The notes under the pieces are model-generated. The model was not told the origin of the DNA, ran no database searches, and saw only the letters and a program-made list of their open reading frames with translations. From JBGTGG01 sp964398945 (GTDB lineage Bacteria > Bacteroidota > Bacteroidia > Cytophagales > Cyclobacteriaceae), in NCBI GenBank assembly GCA_964398945.1, contig CAYNOT010000007.1, positions 1 through 64,000 on the forward strand: 64,000 nt of DNA. The letters run 5' to 3'. Position numbers and translations under genes: made by a program. Shown in pieces: positions 52,584-61,239 of the stretch (its first letter is position 1; every line of letters starts with the position of its first letter).

Positions 52584-53528
52584 ATGTTTGGTTTATTTTC
52601 AAAAGATAAGAAAGAGAGCCTTGACAAAAGCCTCGAAAAATCAAAGGAAAGTTTTTTCGGAAAACTCGGCAAAGCCCTTGTCGGGAAATCGACCGTTGAT
52701 GACGAGGTGCTCGACAACCTCGAAGAAATATTGGTCACTTCCGATGTAGGCATCAACACCACCTTAAAAATAATTGAACGCATCGAACAACGCGTTGCCA
52801 AAGACAAATACCTTGGCGCCAGTCAACTGGATACGATTTTAAAAGAAGAGATCGCGGCATTGCTGGCCGAAAACAATACCGATGACCTGATGGAATTTAG
52901 TATTCCCAACAACAAACCCCATGTGATTATGGTGGTAGGTGTAAACGGTGTTGGCAAGACCACTACCATTGGCAAACTCGCTGCGCAATTTGCAAAGCAA
53001 GGCAAGAAAGTCGTGCTGGGTGCTGCGGATACCTTTCGCGCGGCAGCAGTAGATCAATTAAAACGTTGGGGTGAACGTGTAGGGGTTCCGGTGATTGCAA
53101 AAGGAATGAACACTGATCCTTCCGCGGTGGCTTTTGAAACTTTACAGGCAGGCGTGGAACAAAATGCAGATGTGATTATCATCGATACAGCAGGACGGCT
53201 TCACACGAAAGTGAATTTGATGAACGAGCTTTCGAAGATCAAACGCGTGATGCAAAAAATAATTCCGGATGCACCCCATGAAGTATTGTTGGTACTCGAT
53301 GGCAGCACCGGGCAAAATGCAATGGTACAAGCACGGGAATTTACCAAAGCTACAGAAGTAACAGCGTTGGCCATCACCAAATTGGACGGCACAGCAAAAG
53401 GTGGTGTAGTGATTGGGATTTCTGATGAGTTTAAAATCCCGGTAAAATATATTGGTGTTGGCGAAAAGGTTGAGGACCTTCAGGTGTTCAATAAAGTAGA
53501 ATTTGTGGATTCGTTGTTTAAGCGGTAA
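52584..53528 (+). CDS. ftsY: Signal recognition particle receptor FtsY
   Basis: SRP-receptor GTPase that docks ribosome-nascent chain complexes at the inner membrane. About 314 residues from ATG (MFGLFSKDKKES). It lacks the acidic A domain, as in many Bacteroidota. The N domain is followed by the G domain with G1 GVNGVGKTTTIGKLA, the DTFRAAAVDQL insertion box, G3 DTAGRLH, G4 TKLDGTAKGG and closing GVGEKVEDLQVF. The start is set after the upstream terminator. Confidence 0.95.
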   Translation: MFGLFSKDKKESLDKSLEKSKESFFGKLGKALVGKSTVDDEVLDNLEEILVTSDVGINTTLKIIERIEQRVAKDKYLGASQLDTILKEEIAALLAENNTDDLMEFSIPNNKPHVIMVVGVNGVGKTTTIGKLAAQFAKQGKKVVLGAADTFRAAAVDQLKRWGERVGVPVIAKGMNTDPSAVAFETLQAGVEQNADVIIIDTAGRLHTKVNLMNELSKIKRVMQKIIPDAPHEVLLVLDGSTGQNAMVQAREFTKATEVTALAITKLDGTAKGGVVIGISDEFKIPVKYIGVGEKVEDLQVFNKVEFVDSLFKR

Positions 53529-53623
53529 GCTATTACCAAAATCCACAAAAACATACGGCAGATCATTGCTTTGGCAAGGATATCTCCACCACACATCATC
53601 ATTGAAAAAAAATTATCCCCAAC

Positions 53624-53650
53624 AAAAAAAGCCCCTGCAACGGGGCTTTT
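53624..53650 (-). terminator. Terminator of pyrH-frr (possibly bidirectional)
   Basis: GCCCC/GGGGC stem with a six-base loop. Read leftward it is followed by seven Ts, suiting the frr end at 53670; read rightward by four Ts, so it may also stop ftsY. Confidence 0.8.
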
Positions 53651-53669
53651 ATGATTTATTTTTCTCTGA

Positions 53670-54224
53670 CTAAACCGTCATGATCTCTGCTTCTTTCTTT
53701 TTAAAGAGGCCATCAATTTTAGCAATAAATTCATCGGTAAGTTTTTGTACTTCGCCTTCCCCGGTTTTCACATCATCTTCAGGTGCACCTTTGATTTTCT
53801 TAATGTTCTCATTGGCCTCTTTGCGCACATTGCGCACGGCAATGCGGCCATGTTCACATTCATTCCCGACTTGCTTAACCAATTGAAGCCTTCTCTCTTC
53901 TGTTAGCATCGGTAAATTGATAATGATTTGTTGCCCGTCACTTTGTGGTGTGAAACCGAGGTTTGCATTCATGATGGCCTTTTCGATTTCAGGCACCATG
54001 TTTTTTTCCCACGGCTTGATAAAAATAGTGCGGGCATCCGGTACGGTAATCGAAGCCACCTGGCTCAACGGTGTCATGGCTCCATAATAGGAAACCTGTA
54101 CACCATCCAGCACCGATGGGTTTGCTTTTCCCGCCCTGATTTTTGTCAACTCATGCGCAACATGGTTCACCGCTTTGGCCATGTGTTCACGTGCTTCTTC
54201 CAGGTACAATTCTATTTCTTCCAT
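53670..54224 (-). CDS. frr: Ribosome recycling factor
   Basis: Splits post-termination ribosomes together with EF-G. A 184-residue protein with the RRF pattern: HELTKIRAGKANPSVLDGV, YGAMTPLSQVASITVPDART, IFIKPWEKNMVPEIEKAI and EERRLQLVKQV. Twenty bases after pyrH in the usual pyrH-frr pair. Confidence 0.97.
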   Translation of the reverse strand: MEEIELYLEEAREHMAKAVNHVAHELTKIRAGKANPSVLDGVQVSYYGAMTPLSQVASITVPDARTIFIKPWEKNMVPEIEKAIMNANLGFTPQSDGQQIIINLPMLTEERRLQLVKQVGNECEHGRIAVRNVRKEANENIKKIKGAPEDDVKTGEGEVQKLTDEFIAKIDGLFKKKEAEIMTV

Positions 54225-54243
54225 AATTAAGAAACTTGAAATA

Positions 54244-54948
54244 TTAACTAATTAAAGTTCCTGCTTTTTCACCATTGATAACTTTTAGCAGGTTTCCTTT
54301 TTTATTCATATCAAAAACAATGATCGGTAATTTGTTTTCCATACACAAGGTAAAGGCGGTCATATCCATGATGTTGAGGTTTTTCTCATACGCTTCCTGA
54401 AAAGTAAGTTTTGTATAGCGTTTTGCATCATCGAATTTTTCCGGGTCTTTTGTGTATACTCCGTCAACGCGTGTTCCTTTCAGCACAACATCTGCCTGAA
54501 TTTCAATGGCACGCAAACTGGCGGTAGAGTCTGTTGTGAAGTAGGGGTTTCCAATTCCAGCACCAAAAATCACAATGCGGCTTTTTTCAACATGACGGAT
54601 TGCCCTTCTGCGGATAAAAGGTTCACACACTTGTTCCATTTTCATTCCTGACATCAGGCGGGTATACATACCATGGTTTTCGAGGGCACTTTGAAGGGCG
54701 ATGCCGTTGATAACGGTGGCCAACATCCCCATATAATCGCCCTGAACCCTATCGATTCCCAGTTTTTCAGCTTGTCCTCCTCTAAAAATATTGCCCCCAC
54801 CTATTACAATGGCGATTTCGACCCCTAGCTTATGGATTTTCTTGATTTCTTGTGCATACTGTTCCAAGCGATCCGGATCGATGTTGGTCCCTGATTTTCC
54901 TTGTAAAGCTTCACCACTGAGTTTCAATAAGATGCGTTTGTACTTCAT
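54244..54948 (-). CDS. pyrH: UMP kinase
   Basis: Hexameric bacterial UMP kinase (UMP to UDP) of the amino-acid-kinase fold. 234 residues with KRILLKLSGEALQG, IVIGGGNIFRGG, VIFGAGIGNPYFTTDSTASLRA in outline, KGTRVDGVYTKDPEK and NKKGNLLKVINGEKAGT. First gene of the pyrH-frr operon. Confidence 0.97.
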   Translation of the reverse strand: MKYKRILLKLSGEALQGKSGTNIDPDRLEQYAQEIKKIHKLGVEIAIVIGGGNIFRGGQAEKLGIDRVQGDYMGMLATVINGIALQSALENHGMYTRLMSGMKMEQVCEPFIRRRAIRHVEKSRIVIFGAGIGNPYFTTDSTASLRAIEIQADVVLKGTRVDGVYTKDPEKFDDAKRYTKLTFQEAYEKNLNIMDMTAFTLCMENKLPIIVFDMNKKGNLLKVINGEKAGTLIS

Positions 54949-54978
54949 TGGATAGGTTTGTTGACTCCTTTAACCGGG

Positions 54979-54986
54979 CAAATATA
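54979..54986 (-). promoter_or_regulatory. -7 promoter element for pyrH-frr
   Basis: TATATTTG on the minus strand, 31 bp upstream of the pyrH ATG. No clear TTG at the expected distance. Confidence 0.5.
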
Positions 54987-55086
54987 ACCCGATAGTTTTA
55001 TTGAGGGAAGTGTCTAAAAAATTATCTGAGGAATACGGGTTGCCGGTAGCGATCACTGATCACCGGCCATTTGTCTCGTTATGGTT

Positions 55087-55142
55087 GTCTAATAGCTCAT
55101 GTCTAACGTCTAACTACTTACGTCTAACGTCTAGTGTCTAAT
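55087..55142. repeat. Heptanucleotide array, GTCTAAC type
   Basis: Eight units in exact register: GTCTAAT, AGCTCAT, GTCTAAC, GTCTAAC, TACTTAC, GTCTAAC, GTCTAGT, GTCTAAT. It touches the stop codon of the cation-efflux gene. Confidence 0.8.
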
Positions 55143-56026
55143 CAGCAATCTTCCAATGCACAATCTTCGCTTTGATTTTCGAATTCGATGGTCACGTGGG
55201 TGATGCCCTCTTTCTTTACAATGGTTTTTACCTGTTGTTTTATCCCCAGCAATTCCGAAAGGCGGTAATCCTTATCCAACACAATATGAATTGTCAAAAC
55301 GTGGTATTGGCCATCCATCGTCCATGCGTGGCAATCGTGTATTCCGGAAATTGCGGGCAATTTTTTTATTTCTTGTTGGATGCTCTCAATAGAAATGTTG
55401 TCCGGAATACTTTGTAGTATAATCGGTATGCTCCTCCGAAGGTTTTTAAATACATTATAAAGGATAAAAAGTGCAATGCAAATCGATAGCAGCGGATCAA
55501 TGAAAGGTGCATCGAAATACATCATTACGATACTACCGATCAAAATGGCCACCCACCCCAACACATCTTCCAACAGGTGCAAGGAAACCACTTTTTCGTT
55601 TATTGATTCTCCTTTGTGAAGGCGGAGGGCGGCCACTCCATTCACCACAATTCCCAAGACGGCCAGGTAGAGCATGCCCTGTGCGTTGGTTTCTTCCGGT
55701 GATACTAATTTTGGAATCGCCCGGGCAAGAATGATGATGGACCCTGTAACCAGGATAATCGAATTGATAATCGCGGCAAGCAGCGAAAACCTTTTATAGC
55801 CATACGAAAAAGTATGCGTACGTCCTCTCTTCGATATTTTTTGAAAATACCACGACAATCCCAGGCTTAGTGAATCACCCAAGTCATGCAATGCATCAGA
55901 AAGGATCGCGAGGCTGTTTGTAAACAGGCCACCAATCAATTCAATAATGGCAAACCCAGCGTTAAGGAAGAAGGCAATTTTTATATTTCCTTCGGAATGG
56001 TCGTGGTCGTGATGATGATGTGCCAT
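55142..56026 (-). CDS. Cation diffusion facilitator (CzcD/ZitB-like)
   Basis: A 294-residue inner-membrane metal/proton antiporter, probably for zinc. His-rich N-terminus (MAHHHHDHDHSEG) and six helices. The metal site shows as NAGFAIIELIGG, HDLGDSLSLG and HLLEDVLGWVA (HxxxD). The C-terminal cytoplasmic ferredoxin-like domain has HDCHAWTMDGQYHVLTIHI. It ends at a heptanucleotide array. Confidence 0.93.
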   Translation of the reverse strand: MAHHHHDHDHSEGNIKIAFFLNAGFAIIELIGGLFTNSLAILSDALHDLGDSLSLGLSWYFQKISKRGRTHTFSYGYKRFSLLAAIINSIILVTGSIIILARAIPKLVSPEETNAQGMLYLAVLGIVVNGVAALRLHKGESINEKVVSLHLLEDVLGWVAILIGSIVMMYFDAPFIDPLLSICIALFILYNVFKNLRRSIPIILQSIPDNISIESIQQEIKKLPAISGIHDCHAWTMDGQYHVLTIHIVLDKDYRLSELLGIKQQVKTIVKKEGITHVTIEFENQSEDCALEDC

Positions 56027-56089
56027 GCAACGTGAGGTTGAATTTAAAAAGCCAAGCTACTAAAAATGTTGCGCAACAGGATTGCAAAA

Positions 56090-56116
56090 GGCTTCGACAG
56101 GCCCGGCCTGACAACG
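56090..56116. repeat. Dispersed GGCTTCGACAGGCC...CCTGAC element
   Basis: Related to the element at 19612 (CTTCGACAAGCTCA-CCTGACA). Short and intergenic, no coding capacity. Confidence 0.45.
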
Positions 56117-56140
56117 AACCGGGTTATAGCATCATTGGAA

Positions 56141-56168
56141 ATTAGCCAATTAGAAATCAGAAATTAAT
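56141..56168. repeat. Heptanucleotide-like AT-rich array
   Basis: ATTAGCC, AATTAGA, AATCAGA, AATTAAT ending at the stop region of the permease gene; same unit family as the array before acyP. Confidence 0.5.
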
Positions 56169-56171
56169 TTC

Positions 56172-58544
56172 CTACTCGCTCCGCAACGAAGTTACCGGAT
56201 TGGCCCGTGCTGCACGCAGTGCCTGAATGCTGACAATCGAAATTGCGAATAGCAATGCAATCAAACCTGTGAACGGGAAAATCCACCAGGCGATATCAAC
56301 ACGAATGGTGTAGCGCTCTAAATACATGTTCAACAACCACCATGCTAGCGGGGAAGAGAACACGAATGAAATCAATACCAAGATTGAAAAGTCTTTCGAC
56401 ATCATGCGGACAATCCCGGATACTGTTGCACCCAATACTTTTCGAATGCCTATTTCTTTAGTACGTTGTTCGGCAGTAAAGGAAGCCAATCCAAATAATC
56501 CCAACCCGGTAATGATAATAGTGAGCAACGCAAACAAACTTGCCAGCATACTGGTCAGGTTCAGCGTTGTAAATTTCTTCTGGAACTCGACATCGGCAAA
56601 AGTATATTCAAACGGATAGGCGGGTGCAAATTTTTCGAATATGGCTTTTACGGTATTGATTGCTCCAGGCAAATCTTTTGTCTTTTTCAACCGGATGGTC
56701 ACCGAGCTGGTCCAATCCGGATCCAATATCATAAACATTGGTTTTACAGGTTCGAATGGTGAGCCCATCAAAACATTATCCACCACGCCAACTAAATTCC
56801 GCTTGTTGCCCCATAAATCCAGTTCGGTTCCAATCGGGTCTTCCAGGTTCATCAGCTCAAGTGCAGCTTTATTAATAACAATGGCGGAAGTATCAGATTT
56901 AAAATCTTCTGAGAAATCACGGCCTTCCAATACCTTAATGCCCATGGTTTTTGCATAGTCGTACTCCGTGGCAATGGTCGTAAAAATTACGCGCAGGTCT
57001 TCCGGTTTTCCGGGCCAACCTAAAAAATTGTTGGAATTGATTTGGGTAATGGTACTATTGGATTTCGTAACCGCTTCGACCACTCCCGATCCCAATAATT
57101 CAAGTTTTATAGTGCGATAATTTTTGTCAATCTCTTTTGTGTATTGGATTGCCATCAGGTTCTCCTGGTCATATCCCAAGTCACGGCTTTTTACCAATTC
57201 AATTTGTTGGTAGATCACAATCGTACCGATGATCAATAGAATGGAAAATCCAAACTGCAACGTCACCAAAACTTTACGTGGTGTACTGGCACCCTTTCCA
57301 ATAGTAGGTTTTCCTTTTAATACTTTAACCGGTTGAAAAGAGGAAAGATAAAATGCCGGATAGCTTCCGGAAATAATCCCGGTGAACAAAATCATCCCCA
57401 TTGTGAAGAACCAAAAGTCGCGGGAAGTATAATCAATGAATAATTGTTTCTGCACAAGGTCATTGTAGAATGGCAAAAGCAATTGCGCCAAAAGAATAGC
57501 GACTGCATAAGCAATGAAGGAAATAAACAAAGACTCGCCAATAAATTGCATTATCAATTCGTAACGCCTTGACCCTACGCTTTTGCGTACACCAACTTCC
57601 CGTGCCCTTCGTTCGGACCGGGCCGTGGCCAGGTTCATAAAATTGATACAAGCAATAATGATTATAAAAATTGCTATGATGGAAAACATTTGAACATAAT
57701 CGTTCATGCCACCGGTTTCAACACCGTTTTCGAAGCGACCGTGCAAGCGCCAACGCAACAATGGGTAAAGGAAAAATTCAGGTTTGTTTTCAATTTCCCC
57801 ATGCTCTTGTAAAATCCCTTTGATTTGGTCTTCCACTGCTGATTTGTTCTTTCCATCGTTTAGTGCGACAAAAACCTGAAAGGAGTAATTTCCCCAATTG
57901 GTTGTATTCCTTTTAACCCAGTCGTTTGTTTGCTCACGAAATTTCCAGGGCATTAGAAAATCAAATTTAAAAGATGAATTTTCGGGGATGTCTTTTAAGA
58001 TACCCGTCACTTTCAATTCATGCTCATTGTCGACACGGATGGTTTGTCCGATCGGGTCTTCATCACCAAACAACGCCTTCCCCATTGATTCACTAATGAC
58101 AATCGAACGCGGATCGTCCATTACCTGTGCAGCATCCCCATGCAACAACGGAAACTGAAACATTTCCAGAAACTCTTCACTCGCCCAATACGCCTTTTTG
58201 ATGAGCCGATTTTCACCATCCCCCACTGCTACTAAATGATCACCACCCCAATCCGTAACCACTGCGTGCTCAATATTACTATCCGCTGTTTTCATCGCTT
58301 CGTAGGTTGGAAGCGGCACAGAAGTCCAGGAGTTTATTTCACCATTGAAGGTGGCATTGACCCAAACCTGATAAAGCCGATCAGCTTTAGGGTGGAATTT
58401 ATCGAAGGAGGTTTCATCGGCCACCCAAAGCAAAATGAGGATACTGCTGGTGATTCCGATGGCCAGGCCAGCGATATTAATAAAAGAGTAAAATCCGTTT
58501 TTGAAAAGATTACGGAGGGTGATGACGAAGTAGTTTCTAAACAT
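56172..58544 (-). CDS. MacB/FtsX-type ABC transporter permease
   Basis: A 790-residue permease with four-helix FtsX modules duplicated (helices near residues 20-40, 290-420, 430-450, 670-790) and two periplasmic MacB-PCD domains. Typical strings are NLFKNGFYSFINIAGLAIGIT, EVGVRKSVGSRR and KEIGIRKVLGATVSGI. In Bacteroidota such genes are often stand-alone or in PadR-PspC-permease clusters. A 5'-truncated pspC indeed lies just upstream. Substrate unknown, perhaps peptides or lipids. Confidence 0.9.
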   Translation of the reverse strand: MFRNYFVITLRNLFKNGFYSFINIAGLAIGITSSILILLWVADETSFDKFHPKADRLYQVWVNATFNGEINSWTSVPLPTYEAMKTADSNIEHAVVTDWGGDHLVAVGDGENRLIKKAYWASEEFLEMFQFPLLHGDAAQVMDDPRSIVISESMGKALFGDEDPIGQTIRVDNEHELKVTGILKDIPENSSFKFDFLMPWKFREQTNDWVKRNTTNWGNYSFQVFVALNDGKNKSAVEDQIKGILQEHGEIENKPEFFLYPLLRWRLHGRFENGVETGGMNDYVQMFSIIAIFIIIIACINFMNLATARSERRAREVGVRKSVGSRRYELIMQFIGESLFISFIAYAVAILLAQLLLPFYNDLVQKQLFIDYTSRDFWFFTMGMILFTGIISGSYPAFYLSSFQPVKVLKGKPTIGKGASTPRKVLVTLQFGFSILLIIGTIVIYQQIELVKSRDLGYDQENLMAIQYTKEIDKNYRTIKLELLGSGVVEAVTKSNSTITQINSNNFLGWPGKPEDLRVIFTTIATEYDYAKTMGIKVLEGRDFSEDFKSDTSAIVINKAALELMNLEDPIGTELDLWGNKRNLVGVVDNVLMGSPFEPVKPMFMILDPDWTSSVTIRLKKTKDLPGAINTVKAIFEKFAPAYPFEYTFADVEFQKKFTTLNLTSMLASLFALLTIIITGLGLFGLASFTAEQRTKEIGIRKVLGATVSGIVRMMSKDFSILVLISFVFSSPLAWWLLNMYLERYTIRVDIAWWIFPFTGLIALLFAISIVSIQALRAARANPVTSLRSE

Positions 58545-58673
58545 ACGGGTGGGGTTGTAGCAGGTATACTCTGGTTTGTTTAAACGGTTACAATTCTTGT
58601 GAAAAATTGTTTCCCGCGATCAAAGACTTCTGATCCCCCAAAAAGTTGCTTGGTGTGTGTGATATTTTAAAAA

Positions 58674-58826
58674 TTATTTGTCGGGCATTTCAAAATACAG
58701 GATAAGGTAAAAAAGCAGCCCGGAACCAAAGAAAATAAATGCACCAACAAAGATGAGGCGCATGACGGTGGGATCCATATCAAAGTAATTTGCCAGACCG
58801 CTTGCAAATCCTGAAATTTTTTTCCT
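58674..58826 (-). pseudogene. PspC-domain gene, 5'-truncated
   Basis: Minus-strand frame reading KKISGFASGLANYFDMDPTV then a membrane helix (LIFVGAFIFFGSGLLFYLILYF) and stop: the core of a PspC protein. There is no start codon. At 58827 it runs directly into the 3' end of a response-regulator relic on the other strand. The missing start, and perhaps an upstream PadR gene, were probably replaced when the peptide island joined here. Confidence 0.8.
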
Positions 58827-58827
58827 T

Positions 58828-58881
58828 ACTAAAAATACGGCAGCGCTCGTTTCCTATGCGTTGCGTAATGGGTTAGTCTGA
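58828..58881 (+). pseudogene. 3' end of a diverged response regulator
   Basis: Eighteen codons reading TKNTAALVSYALRNGLV and stop, against TKNSAQLVSYAMRNGLV in the intact regulators. The 30 bases after the stop (CAAAAGCGTTCGCC...) also match the tail of copy 1. Marks the left boundary of the second peptide island. Confidence 0.88.
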
Positions 58882-58909
58882 CAAAAGCGTTCGCCATTTT
58901 TAATGAGGG

Positions 58910-59710
58910 CTAAACGACATTGGATTGCAAGTCTCGAACAACAGGTTTTATTAATAAATAAGATAAAGGAATTGCAAAAAAGATGACAAAAAAAATCATC
59001 ATGATCATCGAAAAGTAAAAACCAGATAGATCATACGTCACAACCTTCTCCGCATCCGTGAATTTACTTTGGATAGTTCCAAAATAATTTATTGCTGTGT
59101 GAATTGCAATCGGCAAAAAAATGTTTTTGCTTCGCACAAAAACGGACTGTAGAATCAAACCTATTCCAAATGCAAAAACAATCTGGACTATTACCGAAAT
59201 GCTAACTATCCCATTAGAGAACAGGTTTGATAAATGTGCCAATCCGAATACAATACTTGTTGAAAGTATTGCCTTGATTATATTCTTGTTTCCGAAGTAA
59301 GCAAGTAGTGATAAATAAATAACGACCCTAAAAAAATACTCTTCAAAAAGAGCCACACAAAAATTTGAAACCAAAAACAAGTAAACTTCAATTGTATCCG
59401 GTTTAGCATTACCACTTGAATAGTCCGCGGCATGAAAAATCAAAGCGATAATTATAAATGAAGATACGGAGTTGGTTAAAAACGATTTATGGTGAATGAG
59501 GTTTTTAACAATCAGTCCATTTCTTCTAATCAAAAAAATTGTAACCAAGAAAAGAAAGGTTTTCTCAATGATCTTTATTTCAAAAGCTCCTACTTCAAAA
59601 ATTGGTGGGGCCTTTTTTAGTAACACAACGATAAGCCAAACTGCTATGACCTGTGCTATGACCCTTCTTTGGTTCATCCTGATTAATGAATTTACTGATT
59701 TAAAACCCAT
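58910..59710 (-). CDS. CPBP-family intramembrane glutamic protease (Abi)
   Basis: About 266 residues with seven or eight membrane helices. All CPBP active-site motifs are present: EEYFFR (paired Glu and Arg, about residue 145), LAHLSN, and a late HTAINYFG. Bacterial CPBP proteases are linked to bacteriocin maturation or self-immunity, which fits this location between regulator relics. A TTG three codons upstream of the chosen ATG is possible; the start lies in an inverted repeat TAGCATC/GATGCTA. A remnant of the shared regulatory block precedes it. Confidence 0.88.
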   Translation of the reverse strand: MGFKSVNSLIRMNQRRVIAQVIAVWLIVVLLKKAPPIFEVGAFEIKIIEKTFLFLVTIFLIRRNGLIVKNLIHHKSFLTNSVSSFIIIALIFHAADYSSGNAKPDTIEVYLFLVSNFCVALFEEYFFRVVIYLSLLAYFGNKNIIKAILSTSIVFGLAHLSNLFSNGIVSISVIVQIVFAFGIGLILQSVFVRSKNIFLPIAIHTAINYFGTIQSKFTDAEKVVTYDLSGFYFSMIMMIFFVIFFAIPLSYLLIKPVVRDLQSNVV

Positions 59711-59741
59711 AGCATCCAATGAATCGTTCGATGCTATAGGT

Positions 59742-59840
59742 AGTTGTTTTGCAAAACAGTGTCAACTTGCCCATATCACCTGAAAATTCTTAGGCCACCC
59801 CCAGGTATCGGCCTTGAAGACAAATTAAAATATGTACCAT
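59742..59840. repeat. Degenerate shared regulatory block, copy E
   Basis: Keeps GTTGTTTTGCAAAACAGT, the CAACTTGCCCATATCA segment, the CCACCCCC start of the first dyad and ATGTACCAT of the regulator start. The dyads themselves are lost. The following 140 bases to the ATPase gene show nothing further. Confidence 0.8.
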
Positions 59841-59982
59841 CGGAGGGTTACGGTTCATCTTTGTTGTAAAAATCGCCATTGCCACAACTATCAGAATAAG
59901 ACCAAATGTTTCTCAATGGATACAGCTATTCTGGCTATGACCATACTTTAATTAAACAAAGAAAAATTGATGGCGCTCAGGA

Positions 59983-60696
59983 CTACCGCATTATCCTCTC
60001 CTTAATCGCTGATTTTAAATTTTCCTGAGTAGGGTACCCATCCCTATTTAGCTTGTCAACCACGCTCCCTCGGTCTATGATAATAAAATCATCACACAAT
60101 TCTGTTACATAATCCAGTATATGGGAAGTAATAAAAATTGTTTTCTTTTCCTTTAGTCCCTTTAACATGGTCAAAATTTTCTCAGAGGTGCTTATATCTA
60201 GTCCGTTAAAGGGTTCGTCTAAAATTAGTATCTCCGGATTGTGGATAATGGCGGCAGCTATGCTAATTTTCATTTGATTCCCTTTTGAGAGTTTACCAAT
60301 CTTTCTCTTTCTGTACTCCTCAAGCTCTAAAAATCTCAACACTTCCTTGATGCGTTCCGCTATCGTTTCTGGTGCAACCTTCTGAAATTTACACACAAAA
60401 CGAAGATACTCCTCTGGTGTAAATTCTTCAACAAAGAATGAATGGTTTAAGACAATACCAATTTTTGACTTAAACGAGACAAAGTTAGGTGTAATCTTTT
60501 CTCCATACATCATCACTTCCCCTTCATCATATTTAACCAAGTTACAGAGAACATTTATAATTGTAGATTTTCCACTTCCATTATTACCCAATAATGCGAT
60601 TGCACTTCCTTCAGTTGCATAGAAAGAAACAGAATTTAGTGCTTTGACCTTCCCAAAATTTTTTGATACCTCTCTAAAACTAAAAATGTGATTCAT
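59983..60696 (-). CDS. ABC transporter ATP-binding protein
   Basis: A 237-residue nucleotide-binding subunit: Walker A LLGNNGSGKST, Q-loop region, signature LSKGNQMK, Walker B EILILDEPFNGLD and the histidine switch ITSHIL. Closest in style to bacitracin- or gliding-type ABC-2 ATPases. It immediately follows a membrane protein and ends the leftward run peptide - membrane - membrane - ATPase. Probable efflux or immunity module for the peptide at 62068. Confidence 0.92.
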   Translation of the reverse strand: MNHIFSFREVSKNFGKVKALNSVSFYATEGSAIALLGNNGSGKSTIINVLCNLVKYDEGEVMMYGEKITPNFVSFKSKIGIVLNHSFFVEEFTPEEYLRFVCKFQKVAPETIAERIKEVLRFLELEEYRKRKIGKLSKGNQMKISIAAAIIHNPEILILDEPFNGLDISTSEKILTMLKGLKEKKTIFITSHILDYVTELCDDFIIIDRGSVVDKLNRDGYPTQENLKSAIKERIMR

Positions 60697-61239
60697 TCAT
60701 ATTTTATTTAGTTCAAAAAAAATTATTGCCAAGAACACAAAAAAACCTATTGGAAGCATAATATTACTTCCAACAATAATTATCAAAATGGAAATCGCAA
60801 AGATTGAAACGATGATATAGATATATCTTAATACCAGATTAAGTTTGTACAGATAGATTGTTGAGAAAATGATCAGCGATCCTATGGTATAAAGTTCTAG
60901 GAAGTCCATATTTTCTGGAACTGTGAAAAATAAGGCTGCGTTAAGGAAAGACAATAAACAAAAAAAATAAATAATAAGTATCTTTGATAGATGAATTATA
61001 AAATCATTTTGGAAATAGATAACATAGAAGAAATTGTTTCTTTGCTTATAATCTTCAGAATAAAGGCTTAAAAGAAAATGGATGGATATAAATGGAAAGA
61101 CAATTGATAGCCCAAAAAATACTTCACTGTTATTAAAAAAAACTGAAAAAATATTTAACAGGCAGAATTGCACCAACTTTAATCTTTGTCGATACCAAAG
61201 TAAAAACTGAAATTCAATTTGATTAATTAGTTGATCCAC
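60697..61239 (-). CDS. ABC cassette membrane protein
   Basis: A 180-residue protein with about five hydrophobic helices; no motif recognised. Its stop directly abuts the ATPase start and its own start overlaps the previous membrane gene by 13 bases, which ties the three into one translational unit. Presumably half of a split ABC-2-like permease. Confidence 0.78.
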   Translation of the reverse strand: MDQLINQIEFQFLLWYRQRLKLVQFCLLNIFSVFFNNSEVFFGLSIVFPFISIHFLLSLYSEDYKQRNNFFYVIYFQNDFIIHLSKILIIYFFCLLSFLNAALFFTVPENMDFLELYTIGSLIIFSTIYLYKLNLVLRYIYIIVSIFAISILIIIVGSNIMLPIGFFVFLAIIFFELNKI

